Positions 45,749 to 56,063 of a DNA stretch of 64,000 nucleotides are shown one piece after another. The stretch is from assembly GCF_003946145.1 (NCBI RefSeq), contig NZ_RHOC01000001.1, forward strand, positions 124,001 through 188,000, written 5' to 3'. Under the pieces are notes generated by a model, which did not search any database, had not been told where the DNA came from, and saw only the letters and a program-made list of their open reading frames with translations. The DNA is from Levilactobacillus huananensis. Its GTDB lineage: Bacteria; Bacillota; Bacilli; Lactobacillales; Lactobacillaceae. The translations under genes were made by a program, and so were the position numbers. The stretch's first letter is position 1; every line of letters starts with the position of its first letter.

Positions 45749-45781
45749 GCTCGCTCCCGGTTTATCCGGGGCGAGCTTTTT
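45749..45781 (+). terminator. Intrinsic terminator of yneF
   Basis: GCTCGC.CCCGG/CCGGGGCGAGC stem with a bulged T, 4-nt loop and five T residues. Confidence 0.9.
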
Positions 45782-45820
45782 GATTGCAATAAAAATTATT
45801 TCCGCTAGAATTATAAGGTT

Positions 45821-45829
45821 TGTTATAAT
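45821..45829 (+). promoter_or_regulatory. ABC exporter operon promoter (extended -10)
   Basis: TGTTATAAT at 45821-45829, about 44 nt before the start codon; -35 poor. Confidence 0.5.
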
Positions 45830-45872
45830 TTAATCATGTTTTAATCGTATTCTAATCTTAGGAGGGACGTTC

Positions 45873-47633
45873 GTGAGTATATTTCGGAAATTAGCGTTGT
45901 ACTTTCGTCAAGAATGGCGAGTGTATCTCACGGGAATCGTGGGGCTCATATTGACTGCGATTATTGCCATAATTCCTCCACGGATCATTGGGAACATGGT
46001 GGATGGTATCCACGGTCAAACCATGACGGGAAAGGTCTTGGCAATTGATCTCGCTTTAATCACAATAGCAGCTCTGGCTCAGTATGGAACCCGTTATCTT
46101 TGGCGGAATGCCATCTGGGGTGGCGCGGCTAACTTGGAACAACTGCTCAGAAATCGGTTGTTTAATCACTTTATGCGAATGGATCGCGTGTTTTATCAGC
46201 GCTACCGGACCGGGGATTTGATGGCACACGCCACCAATGATTTGGAAGCTATCCAACGAGTAGCCGGTGGGGGGATCCTTGAGTTTGCAGATGCCATCAT
46301 CACGGGGGGCACAACTTTGATTGCCATGATGACACTGATCGACTGGCGGTTAACGTTACTAGCAATCATTCCCTTTCCATTTTTAGCACTGATCTCGTGG
46401 TATTTGGGCCATAAGATTCATCGGGCCTTTGGCGCCTCTCAGGAGGCCTTCTCACGGCTGAATAACAAAGCCCAGGAAAGTATTAGCGGTATCAAGGTTA
46501 TTAAGGCTCTGGGGCAAGAGGACGCCGATGTGGCAGACTTCAACACTCAAGTCGACCAGACCATTAAGATTAACCGGCGTGTGAACCGGTTAGATTCATT
46601 ATTTGATCCCATGATTACCTTGGTAATTTCGGTTTCTTATATCGCAACGATTGTGTTGGGGGGGCTCTTCGTGGTCAACCACAGCATTACTATTGGAAAC
46701 CTGGTGTCATTTATCAGCTACCTGGCCATGATGGTCTGGCCCATGTTTGCTGTGGGGATGCTCTTTAACACCATGGAACGTGGTAACGCCAGTTACGATC
46801 GGGTCATGGAATTGTTGGAACAAAAGACCCACATCATTGACCGACAGGATGGTATCACGACACATCCCACGGGAACACTGAGTTATCATGTCAACCGGTT
46901 CGATTATCCTGATGACGCCGGTGCCAGCCTCCAACGAGTTGATTTCGATCTGCCAGCTGGTCATACCTTAGGAATTGTCGGTCGGGTCGGGGCTGGAAAG
47001 TCCACGATTATGAAACTAATTCTCCGAGAATTCGACAATTATGAAGGAACGATCAGTTTTGGTGGACACGATATTAAGGACTATGCCCTCGACAGCTACT
47101 TGCCGGCCATCGGTTACGTCCCGCAAGAGAGTTTCCTATTCTCATCTAATATCTTTGAAAATATTCGGTTTGCTAATCCGAACGCAACCCAGGCCGAAGT
47201 TGAGGCTGCGGCTGCCAAGAGTGACCTAGCGGGACAAATTGCGCAGTTACCGGCGGGCTACGATACCGAAGTTGGTGAGGAAGGGATTTCGTTGTCCGGT
47301 GGGCAACGTCAACGGCTGGCAATTGCCAGAGCCCTGCTCATTAATCCGGAGTTGTTAATTCTGGATGATGCCTTATCTGCGGTAGATGCTGAGACGGAGA
47401 CTGAAATTTTAACGAACCTTAAGGCTGAACGGGCCAACAAAACCACCATCATTTCGGCTCATCGGTTGAGTTCGGTGATGAATGCTGATGAGATTCTGGT
47501 ACTTAACGACGGTCACGTGGTTGAACGCGGCAACCATGCCGAGCTAATGGCCAATGATGGTTGGTATCACCGCATGTTTATTGAACAGCAGCTAGAGACG
47601 CAAGTGAGAGGAGGGAACGGCCATGGCAGATAA
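45873..47633 (+). CDS. Heterodimeric ABC exporter, subunit with degenerate catalytic site
   Basis: 586 residues: six membrane segments (about 15-310), then the nucleotide-binding domain. Walker A is GRVGAGKST (from 370) and the signature LSGGQRQR is intact. Walker B ends ILDDALSAVD, so the catalytic Glu is Asp (499). This is the known pattern of the BmrC/TM287-type half of heterodimeric multidrug exporters. Substrate unknown. GTG start after AGGAGGG; it overlaps the next gene by 11 nt. Confidence 0.92.
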   Translation: MSIFRKLALYFRQEWRVYLTGIVGLILTAIIAIIPPRIIGNMVDGIHGQTMTGKVLAIDLALITIAALAQYGTRYLWRNAIWGGAANLEQLLRNRLFNHFMRMDRVFYQRYRTGDLMAHATNDLEAIQRVAGGGILEFADAIITGGTTLIAMMTLIDWRLTLLAIIPFPFLALISWYLGHKIHRAFGASQEAFSRLNNKAQESISGIKVIKALGQEDADVADFNTQVDQTIKINRRVNRLDSLFDPMITLVISVSYIATIVLGGLFVVNHSITIGNLVSFISYLAMMVWPMFAVGMLFNTMERGNASYDRVMELLEQKTHIIDRQDGITTHPTGTLSYHVNRFDYPDDAGASLQRVDFDLPAGHTLGIVGRVGAGKSTIMKLILREFDNYEGTISFGGHDIKDYALDSYLPAIGYVPQESFLFSSNIFENIRFANPNATQAEVEAAAAKSDLAGQIAQLPAGYDTEVGEEGISLSGGQRQRLAIARALLINPELLILDDALSAVDAETETEILTNLKAERANKTTIISAHRLSSVMNADEILVLNDGHVVERGNHAELMANDGWYHRMFIEQQLETQVRGGNGHGR

Positions 47634-49413
47634 GCCACAGCAATCGGCATGGGCACACAGCATGACCACCAAGGAACAGTGGACGGTCGTTAAGCGGCTA
47701 CTTAAGTTTGCTGCCCCTTACAAGTGGTTTTTCATTGGTTCCGTTATTCTGTCAGCACTGATCAGTGCTGTGAACGTCTTTCTCCCCTGGATTCTTCAAA
47801 CCTACATGGATAAGTATCTTCGGACGAATAACGCCACTATTGTTATCATGTGGACCTTTGCTGGCATTTACTTTTTGGGCATGTTAACACGTGCCATCAT
47901 GCAATTCTGGCAGAACTATACCAGTACCATGGGGGCCGAGTACATGCTTGAAAACGTTCGGCGTAAACTCTTCAGTGAGTTACACCAAAAGGGGATGCGC
48001 TACTTCGATCAGACGCCAGGCGGGTCGATCCTGTCACGGTTGATGAATGATACCATGACGTTTGCGAACTTCTGGGCGTTATTGAATACCTTAGTGCTAG
48101 CCTTCTTCGCGGTCGTGTCGTCCTTTGCGGCGATGTATGCGACTGATGTTAAAGTCGCTCTCTGGACGCTGGTGTTGGTACCATTTCTGGTCCTCACCAT
48201 CTGGTACTATCAACGGTTCAGTTCACGGGTTTACCGGCGAATGCGAGAACGGTTAAGTGAACTCAACACGAAGCTGGCCGAGGCCATTACTGGCATCACC
48301 GTGATTCAGGAGTTCCGGCAAGAGAAGCGGACGGCTAAAAATTTTGAGAAGACCAATGCGGCGTATTACGAGACACGTAAAGATATGATTCGAACGAACT
48401 CATTACTGTTGAGCCCCATCATCAACTTACTCTATGCATTAGGTACGGTCATTGTTTTGGGGATCTTCGGGATGCGGGGCCTTCATGAGGTCGTCGCAGC
48501 CGGGGTGATTTATGCGTTCATTACCTACTTGAACAACTTCTACAGCCCGATGAGTAACATGATGGATAGTCTCAGTGACTTCCAAAATGGCATGGTCGCG
48601 GGATCGCGGGTCTTGCGTGTTGTGGATGACCAGACATTGGCGCCACAGCAACGGCCTGTTGCTGATGCCAAGATTACGCGGGGTAAGGTTGAATTTCGTC
48701 ACGTGACATTTGCTTACGACCAGGAACATCCCGTTTTAAAGGACGTCTCTTTCGTGGCAGAGCCGGGACAGACCGTGGCCTTAGTTGGACAAACGGGATC
48801 CGGGAAGACCTCAACGATTAACGTGCTCATGCGGTTTTACGAATTTCAATCTGGCCAAGTGCTCATTGATGATCGCGATATTCGAGAATATCCGGCTCAG
48901 GAGTTGCGGCAGAAGATGGGACTCGTCCTCCAGGAACCCCAGCTCTTCTATGGTGATATCCAGACCAATATTCGGATGTTTAATCCAGATATTTCAGATG
49001 CTCAAGTCGAACGAGCGGCTCACTTTGTTCAGGCCGATGATTTCATTGAACAGTTGCCTCAAGGTTATGCGACGCCGGTCTTAGAACGAGGAACTGAGTA
49101 CTCTGCTGGGCAACGACAATTGATTACCTTTGCCAGAACGGTGGTCACTGATCCTAAGATCTTGATTTTGGATGAAGCGACGGCTAACGTGGATACTGAA
49201 ACGGAAAGTATGATTCAAACCGGTTTGTCACGGATTCAAGAAAACCGAACAACAATTGCGATTGCGCACCGGTTGTCGACGATTCAAAACGCCGATCTTA
49301 TCCTGGTTCTTCATCAGGGAAAAATTGTGGAGCGCGGAACCAATGATGAACTGATGCAACAACATGGGTATTACTACGATATGATTCAACTCCAAAATAC
49401 CGCTAAGGATTAA
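47623..49413 (+). CDS. Heterodimeric ABC exporter, catalytically competent subunit
   Basis: 596 residues: six membrane segments, then an NBD with Walker A GQTGSGKTS (from 389) and Walker B ILDEATANVD with the catalytic Glu518. Its signature, however, is YSAGQRQ instead of LSGGQ. The non-consensus site is thus made of the partner's Walker B and this subunit's signature, exactly as in BmrD/TM288. The start overlaps the first subunit, ensuring 1:1 synthesis. Likely drug or lipid export; substrate not readable. Confidence 0.92.
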   Translation: MADKPQQSAWAHSMTTKEQWTVVKRLLKFAAPYKWFFIGSVILSALISAVNVFLPWILQTYMDKYLRTNNATIVIMWTFAGIYFLGMLTRAIMQFWQNYTSTMGAEYMLENVRRKLFSELHQKGMRYFDQTPGGSILSRLMNDTMTFANFWALLNTLVLAFFAVVSSFAAMYATDVKVALWTLVLVPFLVLTIWYYQRFSSRVYRRMRERLSELNTKLAEAITGITVIQEFRQEKRTAKNFEKTNAAYYETRKDMIRTNSLLLSPIINLLYALGTVIVLGIFGMRGLHEVVAAGVIYAFITYLNNFYSPMSNMMDSLSDFQNGMVAGSRVLRVVDDQTLAPQQRPVADAKITRGKVEFRHVTFAYDQEHPVLKDVSFVAEPGQTVALVGQTGSGKTSTINVLMRFYEFQSGQVLIDDRDIREYPAQELRQKMGLVLQEPQLFYGDIQTNIRMFNPDISDAQVERAAHFVQADDFIEQLPQGYATPVLERGTEYSAGQRQLITFARTVVTDPKILILDEATANVDTETESMIQTGLSRIQENRTTIAIAHRLSTIQNADLILVLHQGKIVERGTNDELMQQHGYYYDMIQLQNTAKD

Positions 49414-49423
49414 GCTGGCGGCG

Positions 49424-49458
49424 AAAAAAGTCTCGGACAACTTGTCCGAGACTTTTTA
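49424..49458. terminator. Bidirectional intrinsic terminator
   Basis: AAAAAGTCTCGGACAA pairs with TTGTCCGAGACTTTTT (over 14 bp), between convergent genes. Confidence 0.95.
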
Positions 49459-49460
49459 GA

Positions 49461-50099
49461 CTATTTCTTTTCGGCATGTTCCGCGGTAACATCAACATAG
49501 TGGAAATCAGGATCGATCTGTTGATCCAAGGCGTCAAAGGCCGCTTGCATCTGTTGTTCAATGGTTGCTTGGCCGTCTTCGTCGAGCTTAAGGTGGCGGT
49601 CGATAGTGATGGGATCACCGAAGGCTACGGTGACGCGTTTACGAGAAAATAGGCGTTTGAAGGTCAATGGGCCTTGATAGACAGCTGGCACCAGCGGTAC
49701 CTTGGCCATCTTCGCGATCAATGCGGCGCCACCCTTTAATTCGGAAGAATGTCGTGATCCGGAAGGAAACATGATCAGGGATAGATCACCACGACGGAGT
49801 ATACGCACCGGCGTCTTGATGGCGGAAGGTCCGGGATTGTCTCGATTCACCGGAAAACCATTGACATGGTGGAGTAACCATCGGAAAATGGAATTCTGGA
49901 AGAGTTCTTCCTTAGCCATGAAGCTAAATTTCCGTGGACTTGCTGCTAAAGCAAAGTAAACGGGGTCGAACCAAGTTCGGTGCGGGCCAACCAGAATGTA
50001 TGGGCCGTCAGGCAGACGGTCCCGATTCAAGTAGGTTGCCTTACCATTAACAATAAATAAAATTATGCGGATAACCACGCGTAGGAACGAATAGAACAT
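49461..50099 (-). CDS. plsC: 1-acyl-sn-glycerol-3-phosphate acyltransferase
   Basis: Makes phosphatidic acid, the substrate for CdsA encoded at 58 kb. 212 residues: N-terminal membrane segment (1-18), the acyltransferase motif HRTWFD (His40, Asp45), then FPSGSRHS (111-118) where most PlsC have FPEGTRS, and VPAVYQG near residue 138. The HxxxxD catalytic pair is intact. The start is the ATG at 50099 after GAGGAG; the open frame extends 15 codons upstream. Confidence 0.9.
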   Translation of the reverse strand: MFYSFLRVVIRIILFIVNGKATYLNRDRLPDGPYILVGPHRTWFDPVYFALAASPRKFSFMAKEELFQNSIFRWLLHHVNGFPVNRDNPGPSAIKTPVRILRRGDLSLIMFPSGSRHSSELKGGAALIAKMAKVPLVPAVYQGPLTFKRLFSRKRVTVAFGDPITIDRHLKLDEDGQATIEQQMQAAFDALDQQIDPDFHYVDVTAEHAEKK

Positions 50100-50201
50100 G
50101 GGTCGCACTCCTCTCTCGTTGTTACTAATGAATCTAGTATGCAAAAAAAGTCACGGGGTTGCAAGCGATCTTAATAAAAAACAAAGGGTGACAAACGGAA
50201 G

Positions 50202-50957
50202 ATGACAGCTACAAACTTAAAACCGGGAGAACGCATTGACCAACTCTACAGCCAAGATATCCAAGTTATTCAGAGCCCGGACGTCTTTGCCTTCTCACTA
50301 GATGCCGTGTTACTAGCGGATTTTGCCAAACCATTAGCCAAGGCCAGTAGCCAAACGGTGGACCTCTGTGCTGGCAACGGAGCGGTCGGCCTTTTCATGA
50401 GTCACAAGACGCGCGGTAAAATTGCCGAGGTCGAGATTCAACCGCGATTGGCAGACATGGCACGTCGCAGTGTGACACTCAACCAGCTCGACGATCGGGT
50501 CACAGTCTATGAGGCGGATTTGGCCAATGTTACGGACCGGATTCCTAAGGATTCAGTGGATGTCGTTACGTGTAATCCGCCATACTTTGCCGATTTACCA
50601 GACAGTCAGAAGAATCCTAACGAATACTTGGCGATTGCCCGGCATGAGATTACCACTAATCTGGCAACTGTTGTCGCCACCACCAGTGGTCTGCTGAAGA
50701 TGGGGGGCAAGGCCTACTTCGTTCATCGGCCGGATCGGTTGCTTCAATTGTTAGACCTGATGGCTACTAATCGCTTGGCTCCTAAGCGAATTCGATTGGT
50801 CCACCCGAAGCCAGGTAAAGAGGCAAACATGGTCTTGGTCGAAGCAATTAAGGATGGTAAGCCCGGCGGAATTCGCTTCCTGTCCCCCCTGATGGTGTAC
50901 GATCAAGCCGGAAAATATACGGCAGAAGTGCAGGCGTTGCTCTATGGCCAGTCATAA
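50202..50957 (+). CDS. tRNA1(Val) adenine37-N6 methyltransferase-type SAM methyltransferase (YabB-like)
   Basis: 251 residues. The motifs are [14 protein letters not shown] (SAM binding), [13 protein letters not shown] (NPPY, N6-adenine methylation) and [13 protein letters not shown] near the C-terminus. The nearest known relatives are TrmN6 of E. coli and YabB of Bacillus. The start ATG has only a weak RBS. It overlaps the next gene by 14 nt, the same pair (yabB-yazA) as in Bacillus. Confidence 0.92.
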   Translation: MTATNLKPGERIDQLYSQDIQVIQSPDVFAFSLDAVLLADFAKPLAKASSQTVDLCAGNGAVGLFMSHKTRGKIAEVEIQPRLADMARRSVTLNQLDDRVTVYEADLANVTDRIPKDSVDVVTCNPPYFADLPDSQKNPNEYLAIARHEITTNLATVVATTSGLLKMGGKAYFVHRPDRLLQLLDLMATNRLAPKRIRLVHPKPGKEANMVLVEAIKDGKPGGIRFLSPLMVYDQAGKYTAEVQALLYGQS

Positions 50958-51216
50958 AATCTACTATTTTTACGTGCTATTATGTGAAGATCGGTCTCTC
51001 TACGGGGGCTTTACCACGGATGTGGGGGAACGGTTTGCTACGCACCGTGCCGGCAAGGGGGCTAAATACACCCGGTTACACCGGCCAATTAAGGTGCTAT
51101 TCAGTCAGGCTTTCGATAATAAGCACGATGCTCTCCATGCCGAGTGGGCCTTTAAACATCAGTCACGACAAAAGAAGTTAGCCTTTCTAGCCGAGCAAGG
51201 TGTCACGATTGACTAA
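50944..51216 (+). CDS. GIY-YIG domain protein (YazA/UPF0213)
   Basis: 90 residues consisting of one GIY-YIG nuclease fold: [31 protein letters not shown], and [11 protein letters not shown]. The Tyr, Arg and Glu catalytic positions appear to be present. Cellular role unknown. It overlaps the methyltransferase gene by 14 nt and is probably co-translated with it. Confidence 0.92.
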   Translation: MASHKIYYFYVLLCEDRSLYGGFTTDVGERFATHRAGKGAKYTRLHRPIKVLFSQAFDNKHDALHAEWAFKHQSRQKKLAFLAEQGVTID

Positions 51217-51270
51217 AGTTTGGGCACGCATTGTCGAGGCCCAGGCAAGTGGTTAACTCAACTAAGCAAT

Positions 51271-51298
51271 TTGACCAATAAATGACTTACTCTATGGT
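51271..51298 (+). promoter_or_regulatory. ldhD promoter
   Basis: TTGACC (51271-51276), a 16-nt spacer and TATGGT (51293-51298). TACACT at 51298 is an alternative -10. Confidence 0.55.
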
Positions 51299-51352
51299 AC
51301 ACTCTAAGCACATCAGCAGACTATTTTAAAATTTGTGAAGGAGGAACTGACC

Positions 51353-52348
51353 GTGAAAATTATTGCTTATGGCATTCGAGAAGATGAACGGCCTTACTTA
51401 GAAGAATGGGCGCAGGACCAAGGAATTGAGGTCCGTGTCGTTCGAGAGTTATTGGATGAACAAACGGCTGATCTCGCTAAGGGCTATGATGGGGCAGTTG
51501 TTTACCAGCAGAAGCCTTACTCTGGGGCAATTTTAGATCGATTAGCCGCTAATGGCGTGACAAACCTCTCGTTACGTAACGTTGGGGTGGACAACGTGGA
51601 TGCGGATGCTGTGAAACGCCATGGGTTCAAGGTGACAAACGTTCCAGCTTATTCACCAGCGGCTATCGCGGAATTTACTGTGACGCGGCTTATGCAATTA
51701 CTGCGTCGGACGCCAACCTTTGATCGGAAGCAGGCCCTGGGTGACCTGCGTTGGGCACCGGATATTGCAGATGAACTCAATACGATGACGGTGGGAATCG
51801 TGGCGACTGGCCGAATTGGCCGAGCTGCCATGAAGATCTATCAGGGATTTGGCGCCAAGGTCATTGCTTATGACGTTTACCACAATCCCGAATTGGAGAA
51901 ACAGGGAATCTATGTCGATACGCTCGATGACCTTTATGCTCAAGCCGATGTGATCTCGTTACACGCTCCTGCCACTAAGGACAATGAGAAGATGTTAAAC
52001 GATGCGGCTTTTGCCAAGATGAAGCCCGGTGTTTGGATTCTAAATCCTGCTCGAGGAGCATTGATCGATACGGACGCTCTGATCAGGGCCTTAGACAGTG
52101 GTCAGGTCGCCGGTGCAGCACTGGATGTTTATGAAGACGAGGTAGGGATCTTTAACACCGACTTCGGGAGCTTTGCGGCAATTCCAGATGAACGACTCAA
52201 AAACCTGATGGAACGTGACAACGTCTTGGTTAGCCCACACATTGCGTTCTATACGCGGACAGCCGTGAAAAATATGGTGCAATACGCTTTGACTAACAAC
52301 CGAGATCTGATTGCCACCGGTCATGCCGAAAATGAAGTGCAATTCTAA
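51353..52348 (+). CDS. ldhD: D-lactate dehydrogenase (D-2-hydroxyacid dehydrogenase)
   Basis: Reduces pyruvate to D-lactate with NADH. The N-terminus MKIIAYGIREDERPYLEEW and 331-residue length match the lactobacillal D-LDH group. The NAD-binding loop is VGIVATGRIGRA, so the usual GxGxxG is AxGxxG. Catalytic residues are Arg about 234 (NPARGAL), Glu about 263 (VYEDEVGIF) and His296 (SPHIAFYT). GTG at 51353, 7 nt after AAGGAGGAA, is the start; the frame opens 6 codons earlier. It is monocistronic. It competes with PDH for pyruvate. Confidence 0.93.
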   Translation: MKIIAYGIREDERPYLEEWAQDQGIEVRVVRELLDEQTADLAKGYDGAVVYQQKPYSGAILDRLAANGVTNLSLRNVGVDNVDADAVKRHGFKVTNVPAYSPAAIAEFTVTRLMQLLRRTPTFDRKQALGDLRWAPDIADELNTMTVGIVATGRIGRAAMKIYQGFGAKVIAYDVYHNPELEKQGIYVDTLDDLYAQADVISLHAPATKDNEKMLNDAAFAKMKPGVWILNPARGALIDTDALIRALDSGQVAGAALDVYEDEVGIFNTDFGSFAAIPDERLKNLMERDNVLVSPHIAFYTRTAVKNMVQYALTNNRDLIATGHAENEVQF

Positions 52349-52362
52349 ACTTTAAGACAAAT

Positions 52363-52394
52363 AAAAAGCGTCGCCAATCGGCGACGCTTTTTTG
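52363..52394. terminator. Bidirectional intrinsic terminator
   Basis: AAAAAGCGTCGCC/GGCGACGCTTTTT, 13-bp perfect stem with a 4-nt loop, between convergent genes. Confidence 0.95.
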
Positions 52395-52398
52395 AGAC

Positions 52399-53118
52399 CT
52401 AAGCCTCTGAAATTGTGGTGAGTGCAAGAAGTAAATCCTGAAGTTCAAAGGGATCGGTGACCGTTTGGTCGGGGATCCACTGACCATCAGGTTCCTCTAA
52501 GTCACGGTGGTTAAACCAAAAGGATTGCCAGCCGGCTTGTTTAGCTGCTCTGACGTCCATGCTGTAGCAGTCGCCAACATAAGCGACTTCACTAGCCCGT
52601 AGATTTAATCGACGGTTCATTAGGGTGAAAATTTGGGGATCCGGTTTGGCCAAGCCGGCTTCTTCCGAAGTCACGATGGCCTCTCTGTCAATCCAACGAT
52701 GCATTTGGAGTTGCATCACCTTTGCCAATTGAAATTGGGTGTTACCATTTGTCAGGATTCCCAGCTGATATTGTTGGCTGAGACTATCGAGGGCCGTTGA
52801 TAGGCCGGGGAAAAGTTTAATGTCAGCCAAACCAGTGCGATAGGCTTCTTCGAAGCGCAATGCGTTTTGAGCATCGACGGTGGGCAAATGCTGGGCCAGC
52901 AAGGCGGTATTCAATCGCTTGACGGCCATCTCTTGTTCAGACCAGTGTCCATTAACCACATGGGCGTACGCCTGGCGACTTTGCTGGCGATACGCTTGAA
53001 ACGTTGTATTCAGATCAACCTCTGGTGCCAATCCTAGAATTGGCGCGAGAGCGGCCTCAAAGGGCGCCTTTTGATCATAGAGCGTGTCATCGACATCGAA
53101 GACGACCGCTTTAATCAT
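52399..53118 (-). CDS. HAD-superfamily phosphatase (YjjG/YfnB-like)
   Basis: 239 residues. Motif I is [11 protein letters not shown] (nucleophile Asp8, acid Asp10), motif II is GILTNGN, motif III Lys is in [12 protein letters not shown], and motif IV is [11 protein letters not shown] helical cap lies between motifs I and II (type I HAD). Relatives are non-canonical pyrimidine nucleotidases, but the substrate is not certain. The start is the ATG at 53118 after GAGGAGGAAA. Confidence 0.9.
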   Translation of the reverse strand: MIKAVVFDVDDTLYDQKAPFEAALAPILGLAPEVDLNTTFQAYRQQSRQAYAHVVNGHWSEQEMAVKRLNTALLAQHLPTVDAQNALRFEEAYRTGLADIKLFPGLSTALDSLSQQYQLGILTNGNTQFQLAKVMQLQMHRWIDREAIVTSEEAGLAKPDPQIFTLMNRRLNLRASEVAYVGDCYSMDVRAAKQAGWQSFWFNHRDLEEPDGQWIPDQTVTDPFELQDLLLALTTISEA

Positions 53119-53203
53119 GTTCGTTTCCTCCTCAGTAGTGCCTAAGCAGTGTAACATACCCAGGAATAAATGCCAATTTTTTCAAAAAGACTGTCGAATT
53201 AAC

Positions 53204-53232
53204 TTGTGTTCAGTTCAGTTGTTTTGTATAAT
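53204..53232 (+). promoter_or_regulatory. rpsB promoter
   Basis: TTGTGT (53204-53209), a 17-nt spacer and TATAAT (53227-53232), leaving a leader of about 115 nt. Confidence 0.7.
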
Positions 53233-53239
53233 GATTGTC

Positions 53240-53345
53240 GGTGCTTATGCGCCAATTCACACCTCGCGTGATGGTCGAAGGGGTGCTCGTAAGAGTTCTT
53301 CGACTGTGAGAGCGTGGGGGAGGAAATCAAAAACTATTTGGAGGC
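53240..53345 (+). promoter_or_regulatory. Structured 5' leader of rpsB
   Basis: The leader has a hairpin GTCGAAG (53274-53280)/CTTCGAC (53298-53304), with an inner CTC-GTAA-GAG helix capped by a GNRA-type tetraloop and partly complementary flanks (CACCTCGCG, AGCGTGG). It could be an autoregulatory binding site for S2; that is inference. Confidence 0.45.
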
Positions 53346-53353
53346 ATTTTATC

Positions 53354-54154
53354 ATGGCTGTTATTTCAATGAAACAACTGCTCGAAGCCGGTGTCCACTT
53401 TGGTCACCAAACCCGTCGTTGGAACCCTAAGATGAAGCAATACATCTTTACGGAACGTAACGGTATCTACATCATCGACTTACAAAAGACGGTGAAGTTA
53501 ATTGACGTTGCTTACAACTACATGAAGGACGAAGCTGCTAAGGGCGCCGTTGTTCTGTTTGTTGGGACTAAGAAGCAAGCTCAAGACTCTATCGAAGAAG
53601 AAGCTACCCGTGCCGGTCAATACTACGTTAACCACCGTTGGTTAGGTGGGACTTTGACCAACTGGGAAACCATCCAAACTCGGATCAAGCGTCTTAAAGA
53701 TTTGAAGAAGATGGCTACTGACGGTACTTTTGACGTTCTTCCTAAGAAGGAAGTTTCCTTACTTAAGAAGTCACAAGACAAGTTGGAACGTTTCTTAGGC
53801 GGTATCGAAGACATGCCTAAGCTCCCTGACGTTATGTTCATCGTTGACCCTCGCAAGGAACAAATCGCTGTTCACGAAGCACAAAAGTTGAACATTCCGA
53901 TCGTTGCTATGGTTGATACGAACACTGACCCAGACGAAATTGACGTGGTTATCCCATCTAACGATGACGCTATCCGTGCCGTTCGTCTGATCACTTCTAA
54001 GATGGCTGATGCCATTGTTGAAGGTCGTCAAGGTGAAGACCAAGTTGACGAAAAGACTTTCGAAGGTAAGAAATCAGCTGACAAGAAGAGCACAAAATCT
54101 TCTGACAACTCGATGGAAGACATCGTTAACGCCGTTGAAGGCGACAACAAGTAA
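53354..54154 (+). CDS. rpsB: 30S ribosomal protein S2
   Basis: 266 residues. [19 protein letters not shown] and [12 protein letters not shown] are the S2 signature; [10 protein letters not shown] and VDTNTDP follow. The C-terminus has a charged extension ([13 protein letters not shown]). The open frame extends upstream but the ATG at 53354 behind TTGGAGGC is correct. It is first of the rpsB-tsf pair; a long hairpin terminator/attenuator separates it from tsf. Confidence 0.97.
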   Translation: MAVISMKQLLEAGVHFGHQTRRWNPKMKQYIFTERNGIYIIDLQKTVKLIDVAYNYMKDEAAKGAVVLFVGTKKQAQDSIEEEATRAGQYYVNHRWLGGTLTNWETIQTRIKRLKDLKKMATDGTFDVLPKKEVSLLKKSQDKLERFLGGIEDMPKLPDVMFIVDPRKEQIAVHEAQKLNIPIVAMVDTNTDPDEIDVVIPSNDDAIRAVRLITSKMADAIVEGRQGEDQVDEKTFEGKKSADKKSTKSSDNSMEDIVNAVEGDNK

Positions 54155-54211
54155 TTTAATGCAAGGTGGCGGGCAACCGCTACTTTCCAAATACTAGATT
54201 TAAAGCACCTT

Positions 54212-54266
54212 AGGCTGGCTTAATGTTTAGGACCGTTCATGGCCTGAGATTGAGTCAGTCTTTTTT
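54212..54266 (+). terminator. Terminator or attenuator between rpsB and tsf
   Basis: AGGCTGGCTTAAT pairs with ATTGAGTCAGTCT (13 bp, three wobbles) across a 24-nt apical part with its own small helix, then six T residues. No obvious new promoter precedes tsf, so partial read-through is likely. Confidence 0.7.
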
Positions 54267-54306
54267 GCGACTATATGCCTAACATTGATAAAGGAGGCCA
54301 TTAAAC

Positions 54307-55191
54307 ATGGCAAGCAAAATCACTGCAGCACAAGTTAAAGAATTACGTGACAAAACCCAAGTTGGGATGATGGATGCTAAGAAGGCTCTTGTTGCTTCTG
54401 AGGGTGACATGGACAAGGCGATCGATTTCCTGCGTGAAAAAGGGATTGCTAAAGCTAAGAAGAAGAGCGGTAACGTTGCTGCTAACGGTTTAGCTCGTGT
54501 GATGGTTAGCGGTAACACTGCGGCGATCATTGAAGTTAACTCTGAAACTGACTTCGTTGCCACTAACGACACGTTCAATGCTTTGGTTGACAAAGTTGCC
54601 AACACGATTGCTACAAAGAAGCCTGCTGACATGGATGCAGCCTTAGCCTTAACTGCCGACGATGGCGAAACGTTAAACGAAGCCATTATCAAGACGACAC
54701 AAGTAACGAGCGAAAACGTTAAGTTACGTCGTTTCGCGGTTGTTAATAAGACGGATAGTCAAGTATTCGGTGCTTACTTACACCAAGGTGGCCAAATCGC
54801 TGCTGTCGTTGTTTTAGACGGTGCCGATGAAGCAACCGCTAAGGACGTGGCTATGCATGTTGCAGCCATTAACCCAGAATTCGTTTCCAAGGATGATATT
54901 CCTGCCGACCGTTTGGCTCACGAACGTGAAGTCTTGAAGCAAGAAGCCTTGAACGAAGGTAAGCCTGAAAAGATCGTTGAAAAGATGGTCGAAGGCCGTC
55001 TTCACAAGTTCTTGTCAGAAATCAGTTTAGCTGACCAACCATTCGTTAAGGATGGTGATCAAACTGTTGGCCAATTCGTTGCCAGCAAGGGTGGCAAGTT
55101 GGTAAGCTTCGTCCGTTACGAAGTTGGTGAAGGAATCGAAAAGCCTAAGTCTGACTTGGCTCAAGAAGTCCAAGACCAAATCAACGGTTAA
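54307..55191 (+). CDS. tsf: Translation elongation factor Ts
   Basis: The guanine-nucleotide exchange factor for EF-Tu (encoded at 22.7 kb). The UBA-like N-terminus contains [16 protein letters not shown], and the core [12 protein letters not shown] binds EF-Tu. 294 residues. The ATG is preceded by AAAGGAGG. Codon use is as biased as in tuf. Confidence 0.97.
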   Translation: MASKITAAQVKELRDKTQVGMMDAKKALVASEGDMDKAIDFLREKGIAKAKKKSGNVAANGLARVMVSGNTAAIIEVNSETDFVATNDTFNALVDKVANTIATKKPADMDAALALTADDGETLNEAIIKTTQVTSENVKLRRFAVVNKTDSQVFGAYLHQGGQIAAVVVLDGADEATAKDVAMHVAAINPEFVSKDDIPADRLAHEREVLKQEALNEGKPEKIVEKMVEGRLHKFLSEISLADQPFVKDGDQTVGQFVASKGGKLVSFVRYEVGEGIEKPKSDLAQEVQDQING

Positions 55192-55200
55192 TTTTGACCG

Positions 55201-55236
55201 AAAAGCGTAGTTTCCGTTCGGGAACTGCGCTTTTTT
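55201..55236 (+). terminator. Intrinsic terminator of tsf
   Basis: AAAAGCGTAGTTTCC/GGGAACTGCGCTTTT, long stem with wobbles, then T run. Confidence 0.92.
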
Positions 55237-55274
55237 ATTAAGTTAGTGCGGCAAAACGGTTAAATCGCTGACCC

Positions 55275-55303
55275 GTGACTATCACTAGTGGCGGGAATAT
55301 GAT
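55275..55303 (+). promoter_or_regulatory. Possible pyrH promoter
   Basis: GTGACT (55275-55280), a 17-nt spacer and TATGAT (55298-55303), 35 nt before the start codon. Confidence 0.45.
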
Positions 55304-55305
55304 AG

Positions 55306-56061
<756 letters not shown>

Positions 56062-56063
56062 AT

